Source: Collybia mongolica (Eukaryota; Basidiomycota; Agaricomycetes; Agaricales; Clitocybaceae). Taken from it: a stretch of 64,000 nt of DNA. Below are positions 1-12,596 of this stretch, piece by piece; position 1 is the first letter of the stretch; every line of letters starts with the position of its first letter. The notes below the pieces were generated by a model. The model saw only the letters and a program-made list of their open reading frames with translations. It had not been told where the DNA came from and did no database searches. The translations under genes and the position numbers were made by a program. Location of the stretch: NCBI GenBank assembly GCA_013420905.1, contig JAAXNY010000010.1:1116001-1180000 (forward strand), read 5' to 3'.

Positions 1-2787
1 AATCAAAGAATGGTTCGATGGTCGTCCTAGAAGCCGGAGATGAGGGGGTGACTCTAAGAACATGTAATGCACGCGACGGTGGATGGATCTGGGAGGTTGA
101 TTGACCGGCTCCCATTACCTTTAGGAATCAATGTATTTTGCGGTTTTGTGATGGCCCGGTCAAGCTGTTGGTTCCGTCTTTGGGCCTCAAAGAATTGAAA
201 ATTAAAAATGCGTTGGTGGCCGCGTGCAGGTCGTGTTGACGTAGGTTGGCGGGTTGGGTTGGCGACAATTGCTAGTTTAGGCGCCTGTCATGTTGGAAGT
301 TTGTTGTGCAAAAGCTACGGCAAAACACGTAAACAAATACACCCTAAGTACTGTGCAGTAGGAACACATAAAGTGCCAGCCCCAGGCGGCGACGCGGGAA
401 CGTACCTTGAAGGGTCCAGCAGATGGGTAATAATTTGAGTCGTCAAGTCTCTTCTTATTGACGACTACAAGATGTATTTGCCTACGAAAACGACAGAGGA
501 AAGTCTCTGGCTACTCGACAATAACCTTCACTCCAACAACGGGTCCATTCACCTCCTATTCCAATCATTAGTCACTGGCCACCGAATCACAGTCTGACAA
601 AGAGCACACAGGAAAGACAGTCATAAGGTATCCTGACTTTTGGGTACGCTGCCCTACCTTCGTATCTGACCACGAGATGATACCTGTAAGTAGAGTAAAA
701 GCTCTCCAGAGATGGGTGGAGCGCAAAAGGTTTTCCCGGGTTATCTGCAACGACTATACCCTGGTGCCTGAACCCGGAGCCCGAGCCTGCGCCGAAGACT
801 GGATTCAGAATAGGGAGGCGGTAGATTTCGACAACCCTTCTAGTCTGGCTCAAGTGGCAGTCACACTCAACCAGGTCCGCCGTTTTAGGGTTCCCAACTG
901 ATTCTAGAAAATACTTGCGTCGGCCATCGTACACCTTCGGTCTCATTTTCAACCTAACAGCATAACTGTGAGAGAATATTGAAATAAGGGGGTGTGCGAT
1001 CAGGACACTCCGTTCAACGGGCGGACATACTTGTGGGTATTTGGATCTGTGATCGGTCTAGTTTGCATATAACATCGCCCTTCCTGATTGGAAGCATGAC
1101 GTGAAGTGACAAGAACACCGTCGCATGACAACGGCTTCTTGTAATAAGGCTCATTCCGCAGTTCACTGTGTTGAGTTGATGAGAAAGGATTTTGAACCCA
1201 AATAGTTTCATCACTTACAGAATTGGCAATGATTAACACTTGGTCCACAGTGTTTGCCTATCTGAGCCATCTACTCGTATTTCCAAGCCAATAGACATAC
1301 GTCTTTGGTGAAAGTCCGGATTGTATGATCCTTGTTTGTTTTGCGACGCCCGGTATTCTGTCAAAAGAGCGTCAGAAACACAGGGGGAAAAGCAATATCA
1401 GTTGTAACCCTAATTGAAGGCTAGTCTTTGTTTCTTTTGCGGTATCATGCGCATACAGATTTATTGACGCAGAGGATTGTTTGTGAGCGTTCACTCGACT
1501 CTTCATTCGTGGTAGGTCAAGTATGGGGTAATCCTATTTGCCTGTTTGTAGAAAGGCATCTGACTATTTTGACATACGACAGATTTTGGGGTAATCGGAG
1601 GGGTCCAGGCACGATTATTTAGGGATATCGCAGGACTGGAGAGCCTTCTAAAGATCCAATATCATTTACGATATCAAAGATCGAAGAAGTAAACACTGAC
1701 GCAAGGCATTGGCGGTTGCTTTCTGCCAATGAACAGCCGAAAAAAAGCCGAGGATCTCGTATGGCCCACTCCTTGTGCATAAGGGTCTAAAAGCAAGGCG
1801 TAAGTCACGCCAGTGCTAGTTAGTACTATCACATGATGGAGGTCTTCATTGTGGACCCTAAGAAACACTGAAAACAATCCTGGATTTCATGGTCGTACTT
1901 TATTACACACCTGGATGGTACATTTTCAAGCATTCAACACGACATGGTGAGGGCTTTTCAAGGATGAAGTGAGGGGGGAAGCTAGGAGCTCCGCGGGGAG
2001 TTTCAAGTTTAATGTGATTCAAAGACACTTCTCTCGCTTGACGTTCGACATAGGTGGAATCCTTACAATTGTTGATAGAGGGGGTGGATAGACGTAAGCG
2101 TGGGATGAAACGTGACGGCGGGCAGGCGATTCGTCTACTATGGACTGGTATTCTTCTGTGACCACGCGATTGTGGTTGACAACGGGCCATTGGCTTTGCA
2201 ACTTCGATTCACACTGAGCGCTCAACTGGATTTCATGGGTCAAGATTCGGGCTCACCACTGGATACTACAACACAATTGGGTTTAGTGGCATATAGGTTC
2301 TTGTTCAATCCGCGGAGGCATGTTGGTTCACTTGGGTCATGAGTTGTGAGAGAAAGCTCCAGATTTTCCGACGACAAGTGAATTGTCCAGTTCCAGTGGT
2401 ACAACTGAGAAATCGCACGGATCTTACGCTGTAGTTCATAATTTGAGTGGACGCGGCTTGATACTTCAAAAGTGGTGGTCATTGCAAAACTGGGACTGTA
2501 TGTAGTCAAAACTACAACAGAGGGCCATATCGCAAATCACAAGATGTGGCAGGGTCACGAAGGCGTGACGACAGAAACTTCCCGTGGCACGTGGGGACCA
2601 GCTTTTTTTCTCTCCACCATCCGAAACCTTCGTTGAAGTCGAAGAAACTTGAAGTTTGGAAGGAAGTTGACGGTTTTTACCTGGGTGCGGCCATTCCTTG
2701 TAACAATACAGGTCTCGCGGTATGCGGTTAGTCTGAACTTCCATCCAAGACAATTCAGGTTCTGACGGACTTTGTTACAGCTGACTT
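1..2787. other. Gene-poor stretch, nothing recognised
   Basis: No reading frame here has a recognisable domain, a convincing chain of spliced exons or a composition unlike random open frames. The longest open frame (587-952, minus) encodes about 121 residues with no motif I can name and overlaps other open frames on both strands. I see no tRNA, no long repeat and no terminal repeat of a transposon. The last few hundred bases presumably hold the promoter of the PPR-like gene that starts at 2788. Confidence 0.5.
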
Positions 2788-5130
2788 ATGTTCCATTGCC
2801 GCCGTCTACTTTCCCAAGTCCACATCCCCCCATTAGCCCATCGCCGCAGTCTTCCACACAGAAGCTCTTTAGATGAATCACTCACTTCAGTCGCCGGGTC
2901 ATATCCCAACAGACGCTATGTTCTACTATCGAGAAGAACATATTCCCGAGACGCGACTTCCAAGAACACGTCATTGGCGGGGGCAATGTTCCGTGCTCAC
3001 CCGTTTGCACACCAGACACCTATTTCACAGTCGAATCGAACGGTGGAAAAATCCAAGTCTGCCCTCAAAGCAGAAGCATACGAGGAGCTACGAGCGCGCG
3101 ATCGCAACATGTTGGCAGAGCTGCCCACTGCAACGTATCGTCACGTTCTAAACCATGCTTTCGAGTCGGGTTCTCATACCTTGGCAAACAGCGTGGTAAC
3201 AGATATCGTGGAAATGTACCGAGGCAAGGGTTCCAATCAGTTCAAATTGCTCATGTCCGTCATGTCTCGGGATATCTCAGTCTTGAACATAGAGACAGTT
3301 GCCCTTGTTTTGCGAAGGCTCAAGGACTTGCCGGGGGGGCTAGACTATCTTTCGACATCTTCCGTTGAGCAGCTGGCGCGCACGACCATGGCTAAATATC
3401 TCCAGGACCCGAATAGTAAAAGTGTCGATATCGTCTATCCCTTACTCCACCCCTTGCTCGTTACCCGTTTGGAACGCCACAAAGCGCCTGGTGGTGCAGA
3501 TTCCATAACTTTTTTTCCACCTCGAATCATCCACGCCTCGTTTGGAATTATTCACATGCTCCTTTCCGAGGCCCACTACCAGCAAGCCCTAGATATATTC
3601 CATATCCTCGTTAATTCCGGACAAATTCCACCCGAAGCTATTCAAGGTGTGGATAGTACGTCGAACGACTTCAAACAGATCGTTTGTACAGCCTTGATCA
3701 AGGCTAGCCTCCATTGGAACTGGCGAAAGTTGGCAGCCATTTTCACGACCGACCTCATAAATTCTTACCACCCCCCTGACCCAACTATCATCGACCTTAA
3801 TACTGATGTCATTTACGCGCTCCTGGATACCCCGACTGTTAATGATATCCACGCCTGCGGGCATCTAATTCGCCGCATTCACCACCATTCTCCCGTTTCT
3901 GAGAGCATAATTCGACAGTTTTACACTGCTGCTGCACAGTTACAACAAGGGGCAGAGGCTGAAACTATGTACGCGTTTTCGCGTTCCAGCGTTATCCTCG
4001 CCAAACACACCTACCCTTCACCCAGCGGTTCTGCGCTACCCTTTCTGATGGATCACCTTATCTCCAGAGGTCGGAAAAAGTATCTCTCGCGGCAGCTTGC
4101 GACTGAAGTCGTAAACGACAGTTTGTCCGTTCCCCTTCACTCACGTGCTCGCTTTATTGCCCAAATCGCTGCTCAAGGATATGGGAGCTTGTCTCGAAGT
4201 CTATGGGAACGGTACTCCGTTGGAAAGGACAGCCATGTTGTATTTGGTGATTCAGCCTTGATGCTTCGGATGGTCAGTCTCTTCTCGTATCTTACACGAC
4301 GATTGGGGACCTCGAGTCAAGTGCGAGATTTGGATGCCATGAAAATGCAATCCACCTCAGAAACAATGCAAACATCACCAACGGGCGTAGCTGCATTTCG
4401 CGACCGCGTCATCTCTGAGTATCGCAAGCACCACGAACCTTTGGCTGAGGCTCCCCATCAGGCGCTCACCTCACTTGCAAGAGCTTGCTTTATAATCGGC
4501 AAATTTACGGAAGGCGTTGATGTCTTCAAACATCTCTTAAACCGCAAGGAACTGCCCGACATTTATGATGTCAACGTTGCGTTATCCGCAATGGCGAAAC
4601 TCCAGCCTGAACTTGCATCCAAAATGATCGCGCGGATGGCTGACCGAGGATTAGAGCCCGATGCGGTAACCTATGGTACCGTCATGCATTGCGCACTGGT
4701 CAACAAGGACATGCCTCTCGTGAACGACATGCTGGAGCGAATCTATGGTATTGGAACAGCACGTCTCACTTTGAAGTCAGTGACAGGTATGATTCGGGCA
4801 ATCATGGCTGGGGAGGATGGAACGTTGGACAAGTCAAAAAGCTTTCAGAGGACAAAACTTTCGGTGGTGTTGAAGCTTGTCGAATCTTTGGCGGATACAA
4901 ACCCTGTCTTGTCACCACAGACAGGAAAGTTTCTTGTCTTTGCCGCTCTCCGCGCGGAGGAGCCCGTTATGGCCTACAAATTTTGGAGGTTGATGCTTCA
5001 GCATGTTGCAGAGTGGGGTGATAAGGAGCAGCGGTTCCTGCGCCGCCTTATCGCCCGGATGCTCAGGCGACATCGTCGCATGCTTGGGGCAGAGCAGGTC
5101 ACAGATATGCTGTTACAGCTGCGTCAGTAA
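2788..5130 (+). CDS. Mitochondrial PPR-like protein, single exon
   Basis: A 780-residue protein in one uninterrupted exon, unusual beside its multi-intron neighbours. The first 60 residues are rich in Arg, Ser and His and almost free of acidic residues (start MFHCRRLLSQVH), which fits a mitochondrial presequence. The body is alpha-helical. Around residues 575-660 there are helix pairs with pentatricopeptide spacing, for example IYDVNVALSAMAKLQPELA followed by GLEPDAVTYGTVMHCALV. The C-terminus is strongly basic (RRLIARMLRRHRRM). PPR proteins bind organellar RNA, so a role in mitochondrial RNA processing or translation is inferred. The start at 2788 is the first ATG of the frame and begins the presequence. 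Repeats are degenerate, as usual in fungi, so the exact ortholog is not identified. Confidence 0.72.
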   Translation: MFHCRRLLSQVHIPPLAHRRSLPHRSSLDESLTSVAGSYPNRRYVLLSRRTYSRDATSKNTSLAGAMFRAHPFAHQTPISQSNRTVEKSKSALKAEAYEELRARDRNMLAELPTATYRHVLNHAFESGSHTLANSVVTDIVEMYRGKGSNQFKLLMSVMSRDISVLNIETVALVLRRLKDLPGGLDYLSTSSVEQLARTTMAKYLQDPNSKSVDIVYPLLHPLLVTRLERHKAPGGADSITFFPPRIIHASFGIIHMLLSEAHYQQALDIFHILVNSGQIPPEAIQGVDSTSNDFKQIVCTALIKASLHWNWRKLAAIFTTDLINSYHPPDPTIIDLNTDVIYALLDTPTVNDIHACGHLIRRIHHHSPVSESIIRQFYTAAAQLQQGAEAETMYAFSRSSVILAKHTYPSPSGSALPFLMDHLISRGRKKYLSRQLATEVVNDSLSVPLHSRARFIAQIAAQGYGSLSRSLWERYSVGKDSHVVFGDSALMLRMVSLFSYLTRRLGTSSQVRDLDAMKMQSTSETMQTSPTGVAAFRDRVISEYRKHHEPLAEAPHQALTSLARACFIIGKFTEGVDVFKHLLNRKELPDIYDVNVALSAMAKLQPELASKMIARMADRGLEPDAVTYGTVMHCALVNKDMPLVNDMLERIYGIGTARLTLKSVTGMIRAIMAGEDGTLDKSKSFQRTKLSVVLKLVESLADTNPVLSPQTGKFLVFAALRAEEPVMAYKFWRLMLQHVAEWGDKEQRFLRRLIARMLRRHRRMLGAEQVTDMLLQLRQ

Positions 5131-5784
5131 CGGAACGCGGATAGTCAGGCGACGGCTAGGGGGCGCATCCACTATGGCCGCCTACCCTCCCACGTCAACT
5201 GGGGTAGGACAAACCATTATTCCAGCGTCACGACACGCGTCTAGAGATGGACTCGGAGGGTACCGTGGCTCTACAGGTGGATGGCCGGTGACATATAATT
5301 AGCGAAATGGGCTTTCGTTCACGTGGCTTAGACTGCAAGACGAGAAGGATCCGCGGAAGGGTCCTATTCCTTCCATTCGGACTTGACAAAAAATCCCGCA
5401 AGTCGCTTCGGGTATGTAGTATCGATGTAGTAGTATGTCTGATGAGATCAAAAACAAAGTAAGAAGGTGCTGGGATGCACCGAGGCACTGGTTCCGGAGA
5501 TAAACCGGAGGACGATGCAAGTGTGAACAGATATGTTCTCGTGATACATTCCATGTTGGGGCATCCATGCGCATACTCTGTTCTGTTGAATTTTTGCAGA
5601 GTGTTGTCCTGATTCAGTTGGATATAAATCATAAAGAAGATTTGAGTTACATAGCGCCCGAACCGCAAACAAGTTGTGGCACGGGAACAACAAACACACA
5701 ATCTCTTCAAAACGCAGAGCCGATAAGGTTGCCAGAAGTTCATCCTACCCCGCACACCCTTAAAGTAGCCCTCCCCCCACGATC
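5131..5784. other. Intergenic region, no gene seen
   Basis: This gap separates the PPR-like gene from the transcription factor gene. It must hold the 3' end of the first and the promoter of the second. An open frame of 175 residues on the minus strand (5228-5755) has no motif and no support from splicing, so I do not call it. Confidence 0.5.
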
Positions 5785-8755
5785 ATGCCTGCAGCCCGTC
5801 CAAAGAAAGAGAGTAATTCTTCCACGCCCCCATCCGACGACAGTCATCCCAAGGAATCACACTCCGAAAACAGCAAGAGCAAGAGAAAGTATGTGAAAGT
5901 TGTCCCGATTTTTCTCCGTGCCGCTTTCTATCGCGTCTCGTCCCTCTTCTCACCCCGCATTCCCCACATATCATCTCCCCACATTCATCTGGTTCTCTTC
6001 TTGCTCAAAGTACCTTTACATGTCATATCCATTCCCTCACTGTCTGAATGAGAACTAACGACATTTCTTTTGCTCCTGCTATTAGGAGACAGTCCCAGAG
6101 TGTGTATCTTTTCCCAGAACCTCACAGCGCGCGCTAACCCCCCTCCCACCAGGCTGCGATGCCTGTCGAGCGCGCAAGGTCCGGTGCGCCAGGGAGAACC
6201 CAGACGATCCAAAGCAATCCTGCAAACACTGTATTACACTAGGAATTCCATGCACTTACGACTATCAACCAAAAAAAAGAGGGCCTCCAAACCTGTAAGC
6301 ATCAGCCATGGACTGATCCCCTGGCTCCCTGATGACAGTTTCTATCAAGCTATCTGCGACGTCTCCAAGAAGCGGCCGCAGCTGCCTCGACTACGCAGAC
6401 AGACGATCGAGCGGAGCCAGATGCATCCGCCTCGCCCGTTTCAACGATGCCTAGCCCCCCACAAAGCATCCTATCGCCTACGTTGGGACCTAAGAGCCCG
6501 AACGCATTCCTCGAGCCTTCACTAACTTCTATACCGACCGTCACCGCCGTTCCCATCCCTCCATCTCGCTATCCCATTGCCGCAGACACATACCATCCAC
6601 ATTATTCTCCGAGTTCACTTCCATCGACATCTTTCAATGGTCCCCGTTCAATGGAGCCTCCTACGAACGGTAATAGCATGCTTGCTTCCCATTCCTCCCC
6701 GAAAAGCGAAGATCCTCAGTCCTATCCCTCTCCATCAGAATCTTTTAGCACATACCCCCTGTATAATTGGTCATACAAGCAGCATCAGGTCTTACCCGTT
6801 CACCCTCCGACGGTCATCCCACCGTTATCGTTCTACTACAGGCCACGTCGATTAGAAGAAATAGCACCCCGCGATACCATCTCTCTCATCATTGCTCTTT
6901 TTTTTGACTTTGTATACCCCCTCACACCATGCATTCACAAGCCTTCATTTATGGCAGATCTCCATTCACGACGCGAGGAACGCGACCCGCTCTTCTTTGC
7001 TTTGGTGATGTCAACAGTTGCATCGACCTTGGTGCAAGTACCACGGTCTTATCTCCCCATGGAACGACCTGTGGTCCGGAAACTGGCGCAGGTATTTATT
7101 TCCAACGTCTTGCTTGATCTTTTTTTTTTTTTCTTAACACTATTGTATCAGACGTGTCATGAAGCGAGTCGACACATCTCCGTCGCATCTTACGACCCGC
7201 CGACATCGATGCATGTTGTCATTCGATATTTGTCAGTCATGCAATCCCCTAATTGTAGACTCTACCTAAAAGCCCATATATTTCATAGTGATTGTATCTA
7301 CCATTTTTGCGAGGGACATGACGCCACACAGCACGCAGCCTTTGGCGAAACCGCTCACATCGCAGTAACCCTACGAATGCACGAAGAAGCATCGTACGAA
7401 GGTCTTGATCCAATTGAATGTGAGGTCCGGAGGCGGACCTTCTGGCTACTATTTGGAGGTGCGCTTCCCAACCCGCGCGTTTAATTCAAAACAATGAACC
7501 ATCTACGTTATACAGCGGATAAGTCGATGTCTATTCTTCTGGGTCGGCCGATATGTCTTCGTGACGAAGACTGCACAGTGCACTTTCCCAAAGAGCTTGA
7601 TGACGAGTAGTGTGTATCATACTTGTTCCGACATTTATCCCGGCTGACAACCCGGAAACCTAGTATTACTCCCAGTGCATATCTTCCCCAGCCACATGGA
7701 AAAACTGCCATCGTATCAGGGCTTAACTACACATCGAGAATATTTGCCCTATTAGGAGAGATCCTTGTCCGTATTCGGGTGGATAAGCGTTCTCCGCCTC
7801 AAGGTCAATTTGCTACCGCCAGGCTGGAAGAAGTCCAGTCTCTGCACACTCGGATCCTGGCCGCTCTGATTCATGCACCGGAGCCGCTGCGCCTCAAACA
7901 AACACATGCCCAATCACACCTGCCGCCGGAGTATGGCGGGGCTGGATTTCGCCAGGCAACCTTCGCCGAGGTCAAGGACTTCTTTGACAATCCGAACGCA
8001 TCCCGGGCGAATGCGTTGAATCCGTTCCTTGTCATGCAAGCGAACCTATTTGTTACACAAGTACGGCCATTTCCCTCCATCAGAGCCTGTCTATTTTTTC
8101 TGATTTTGTGATGGCTCGTAGCAATTAGTCCGCTTCGTGATTGAGCAGTATCGAGATGAACTTGTCATCTCGCTTCAAGGGAGTATCGATGAGCACCAGG
8201 TTGCTGAGGATCGCGAGGCCGTGGCAAGTGACCTTCTGAATATACTTCATAGGTCAGTGATCTAGAGCGGGCCGGCCCTGTCAGCAGGATAGCCTGCCTG
8301 TTTGTTTGTTTGTTTTTGTACTGGACAGGAGCTGAACACCTGATTTTCCATTAGCATACCGATTCAGTCTATCGCAACGAATGGTCCAAGTTTGGTCAGT
8401 AATGCTGAGGCTGCGGAAAAGAATGGTGTATCTGACAGCATTCTTTTCACAGGTCCATAAAGTCCGTTTCGTTGCGTCTACTCTTCTTGATGCAGTACGA
8501 AAGGCCGAGACAGCCCCAGCATCTGCTGCCCGAGCTCACGCGTATCTATGTACGTTGACTTTCCTCGTTCATCACACGGAGACTCAATGGTACATACAGG
8601 GGATTTCTTAAGTATCCTGTCGGAAATTGAGAGAAACTATCTGTTCGTACGCTCGTTTGTTTGAATATCATGTCAGAGGAGCTGATACCCAGCCAAGACT
8701 GGATGATGACAGAGATGGCACTTCCAGCGGGGATGGAATGGCCATGATGGGATGA
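5785..8755 (+). CDS. Zn(II)2Cys6 fungal-specific transcription factor
   Basis: A spliced gene with at least ten exons. Exon 1 (5785-5888) is Ser/Lys rich. A 14-base micro-exon (6086-6099) joins it in frame to the zinc cluster exon (6153-6294), which reads CDACRARKVRC and then CKHCITLGIPC: two C-x2-C-x6-C halves that bind two zinc ions and contact DNA. Exon 4 (6350-7091) opens with a short coiled coil (YLRRLQE), then a Pro/Ser-rich linker, then the start of the fungal transcription factor middle homology domain. That domain continues through 7152-7231 and 7289 onward (YHFCEGHDATQHAAFGE, RRRTFWLLFG, GRPICLRDEDCTVHFPKELD). Further exons follow near 7680-8060, 8124-8250, 8354-8390, 8453-8550 and 8601-8660. 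The last exon ends in an acidic tail (RLDDDRDGTSSGDGMAMMG) at 8755. It should act in the nucleus as a regulator; the target pathway cannot be told. Exact splice sites past 8500 are my inference. Confidence 0.83.
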
Positions 8756-9189
8756 GCCCTCGAACTACCTTTTCTCTCCTTTGCAGGCTCGCGATGCTCT
8801 CGATGTACATTTATTATTGGATAACGCCCTTACGCTTATTAACGTCTCCCCCACAATTAACCTAAAATGTAATTCGCCGTTGTTTATGGCACGTTTGCCT
8901 GTCCGTAATGACAGAAAACAACCTGAGAGGATATCCCCGGGGGCTTGGGAAAAGCGGCCTTTGCCGACATGAGGTCACGTTTCTGGTCAGACGCGTCTAT
9001 TAGTGCGTCCAGCGCTTTCGCTTCGACTTATCTCTTACAATTGTTTTCCAACTGTTGAGCCTTGGAAGATCTGGCACCAGGACTTGTGTTCTCTTAGAAA
9101 TTTCCCACTCCACACCTCTCTGATTCTGTCTCGTGATGATTACTCACAGTTCTGGGAATGCAACGGGGTCAACATTAATTTCTCCAGAC
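8756..9189. other. Intergenic region, no gene seen
   Basis: Short spacer between the transcription factor and AOS1. It contains only short open frames without motifs and presumably the AOS1 promoter. Confidence 0.5.
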
Positions 9190-10568
9190 ATGCCTGCCAG
9201 CGATCTGACAGAGGAGGAGGCCAGCCGCTATGACCGGCAGATGAGGCTATGGGGTCTCGAGGCGCAGCAAAGGTGAAGACAATTACAAACAATCTCGGGG
9301 CCAGGAGCCAGTGAATACTGATCGACATAGGATGAGGAACGCGACAATCCTGGTCATTCGGCTCCAAGGGACCGCGACAGAGGCTGTTAAAAATATGGTA
9401 CTCGCCGGCATTGGTAAATTGATAATCGTGGATTGTGAAGAAGTCACCGAGGAAGATCTCGGGGCCGGCTTTCTGTTTCGAGATGAAGATGTCGGAAAGA
9501 AAGTAAGAATTCCTCACGCCTACCCTTCGGATTTTGCGGATATTCACTGGTGATTTGTCGGTGGTTCTACCTCAGAGGCTTGAAGCTGCCAAGTCAAGAA
9601 TAGAGAGCCTCAACCCCCTTGTGACTGTGGAGACGATAACTACTCCTTCTGTTCTAGAGGGCGACGCGTTCAACGCGTTAGTAAAAATGGTTGATCTAGT
9701 CTGCGCTACTGATTGGGATCGAGACGGCCTTGTCAGTTCTTTATCTCCTTCCCCTTAAGTTGTTTTCTGATACTCGCTTTTTTCGGATTCATTTCCGCCT
9801 AGATCCGAATGAACGAGGTCTGTCGGCGGTATGGGAAGCCTTTCTACGCTGGTGGAACGTACGGCTTGCTAGGCTACATCTTTTGTGATCTTTTGAACCA
9901 TAATTACATCGCCCCGTGAGTCACTTTTCGTGGAAACGGCTGGTTTCGGGCCGCTCACTGCTCGTTCTGCTCTCCTTGCTGCATCAGGGATCGCTCTGCT
10001 GTCAAAGAGGCTCCTAAGAGCGTTAAAAAGACAGCTGTCTACTCACCCTTGCGTGACGCCGTACGTCACCAGTGGGGAGGGTTGACGAAAAGACAGACGA
10101 AAGAGGTAAATCCGGTCATTGTATTTTCTATCCTTGGTAAGTTCCAGGCTAAATTAAGCGCCACAAAGCTTGAGAATTAACATTGTAACATCCAAGCAAT
10201 CTGGCAGTATCAATCGCTCCATAGCGGTAGCCTCCCTGATGGCGACAACCAAGCCGCTGAGCTTGAGTTGATTGTCAACTCGCTGATCTCCGAAGCTAAT
10301 GTTAACAAACAAGTCCTTGTCAGCGCGCCCCAGGACTTCATAAAGTAAGTAAATTTTTTAGCTCAATTATACTTCGTTAAAACCTTGTATCAGGTCAATA
10401 TCAACGACAGCGACCCACGAATTTTCACCTGTCTGTGCCATAGTTGGCGGTATGCTAGCGCAAGACATTCTCAAGGCCCTCGCTGCTCGAGAGCCCCCAA
10501 TCGCAAATTTCTTCGCTTTTGATGGTAACACCGGCGGAGGCACGGTAACGCGAATGAACATGCCCTGA
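9190..10568 (+). CDS. AOS1: SUMO-activating enzyme subunit 1 (AOS1/SAE1)
   Basis: Seven short exons (first 9190-9272, second from 9331) spell a protein starting MPASDLTEEEASRYDRQMRL, the typical opening of E1-like ThiF proteins (YDRQMRLWG). The N-terminal Rossmann region follows in exon 2 (LVIRLQGTATEAVKNMVLAG, then KLIIVDCEEVTEEDLGAGFL), then AAKSRIESLNP and a second half with YGLLGYIFCDL. The C-terminal exon (about 10394-10568) contains the ThiF signature SPVCAIVGGMLAQDILKALA and ends FFAFDGNTGGGTVTRMNMP. AOS1 pairs with UBA2 to adenylate SUMO and pass it to the E2 Ubc9 in the nucleus. The family's glycine-rich loop usually reads GLKGLG; here it is RLQGTA, a mild deviation. The catalytic cysteine lies in UBA2, so its absence here is expected. 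Confidence 0.9.
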
Positions 10569-12490
10569 TCGCCACCCATGCTGTTTCTCGTTTGAATTAT
10601 ACTTTGCAACACATAAATGACAGACCTTAATTTTCCGAGGTTTGAAAACCAGAAACTCCGAAACCCAGGAGAAAACTTGGACCCGCCGTCTGCTGGCCTT
10701 CCCCTCTTGTCGAAGGTGGAAACTGATCATGTTTGATCGAAATTCCGGCCGCTCCATCGTTTGATTTCCCGCGAAGCCTACCCTACCCTGGCTAAATGGA
10801 ACACTTGTCTGTGTGAACATCTGTACAAAGGTGGATAAGCCACGTTTGGTATTATCTCTACTTCATTATGTGCGTCTTTCACGTGGATAGGCCATGGCAT
10901 GCCTCAATGGAGGCACTCAGAGTTCTTAAAATATCGATCTTGAAACGATGTAGCCCCCGAGTACTATGAGACGAAGTGCTGTGCCATGTTGAGAGAAAGT
11001 CCGGACCGAGTGCTTAGAACAACCTCGTCGGACGATCGCCCTGCTCGCGGTTGCAGCTTTAACCTTTTTCCCGGGATCAGCAAGAAGCCTTTGATAAAGT
11101 TGCCCCAAGACAGCCCAAGACCATGTCCTCGAAACAAAGTCATGAGATATGACTTGCGTTGGCTGCCGACATGCAGAGAAAAAGAGGACGACCCTTTTGG
11201 TGTTATTGTCGAGGTTAAACCATCTTACTTCACCTTTTCTTGTTGCTCATATACGGTTTGCTTCTCGAAACTTATCTCGGGGTAAACAACTCTGCCTGTA
11301 GTGAATTCCACCTCGGAGAAAGAAAGGTCATTAGAATTATGAATATTCGATTGACAGACTTATCCAACGCTGCTTGTCACTGCCCGGATATCACGGCACG
11401 CCTAGCGCATCCTCCCCTCATCACCGACGGGGTCAGTCTGCACGTCTACGAATGAATGGCATGTCGGGCCGAGCCTCGCGTCAAAAAAGTCTCGACAGGT
11501 GTACAGCGCTGACAAGGATATGTAGCTACAAAAGAGAGGTAAATCACAAGTCCGATCAGTGCCTCTGGTGTCCGACTACATCCTAAAAGCCCCATTCTAT
11601 GTAGTTATGTGTGTGTGTCGGGACTTCCCAACCGATGATTGTTATCTTACAAGGCCCGGCACTCTCGATCAAGAATCTGCAGGGCTGAAATCGTTCTATG
11701 CTCACGATTGCTCATGAACGTCAACTATAAAGTTATTTCTACATGTGGCGGTTTCCTTGACTCGGCCCAACCTCGGTAGCTTTTGAATAACTGGATGCTG
11801 CGAAGGTAGGAGTGAAGTACTATTAGTCCAATAATAGCTTCTTACCCTAGTATGGGGATGTGGGGTAATTCTGGGGTAACTTCGCATACCTTGCCTTGCA
11901 AACGCCCCTCCAAGGGTCATACTCTGCTGATATCAGAGGCTATTGATAAATATGGAGTGGAAATTCCGAGTCCGGATTTATCTTAAGGTATTGGTAATCC
12001 AGCGAGAGGAATTCTGCGGTTAGATAGGATGTACTTGATAATTAAGTTTCCTAGCTACAAAGGGTGTTAAAGGGTGATGGGTTAGTCGGAATCATAAGGG
12101 CAGCGTTAGCTGGAGGAATTTGAATGAGGGGAGGTCAATCTGGGCAGGAACTTGAAGTAGTCTCGCCAATTAGGGGCTCTGGGTTGGGCATTAGCGGTGG
12201 GCGGTTCTTTATATAGGGGTATTATTTATTACACAGCTCAGATATATTCAAATGTTACTTTAGAGATGCGCCATGATCTACAGGAAGACAGTATTTGTTC
12301 GAGAGACTGCTCAGGCTCTTAAAATTCTACATGACAGCACTTATTCCTGACGCCGGGGTGTTGTAAATTCATAGTCTCCTCCATATGCATCTAATCGGAG
12401 GGTTCCTGAAGAGGCAATACCCCTCATTAAAAAAATCGTATTATCAAGGGGGTTTCAGGAAAAAAATTCCCCATATCAGGTCGATTTTTT

Positions 12491-12529
12491 TTCTAAGGAC
12501 CTCGAGGGGGGAACTAACTAACAGTGGTG
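12491..12529. repeat. Short dispersed repeat, copy 1 (copy 2 at 13171-13210)
   Basis: Both copies read, after a T-rich run, a core like GACCTCG followed by a G run and AACTAACTAAC. A partial palindrome (ATATCAGG near 12474, CCTGATATGG near 13213) lies close to each copy but on opposite sides. This suggests two ends of a small degraded mobile element of about 0.7 kb, though no clean terminal repeat or target duplication can be demonstrated. Confidence 0.35.
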
Positions 12530-12596
12530 GGAAATAATTTCCAAATAAGGATATACTAGGAAGCATCCTTATCGCCCTACTGTCGCCGCCGCCGTC

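Noticed and set aside
587..952. Open frame of 121 residues on the minus strand
   Set aside because: No motif, no splice partners, and several overlapping open frames of similar length on both strands.
5228..5755. Open frame of 175 residues on the minus strand
   Set aside because: No recognisable domain, unusual composition rich in Cys and Arg, and it fills the spacer expected to hold the promoter of the transcription factor.
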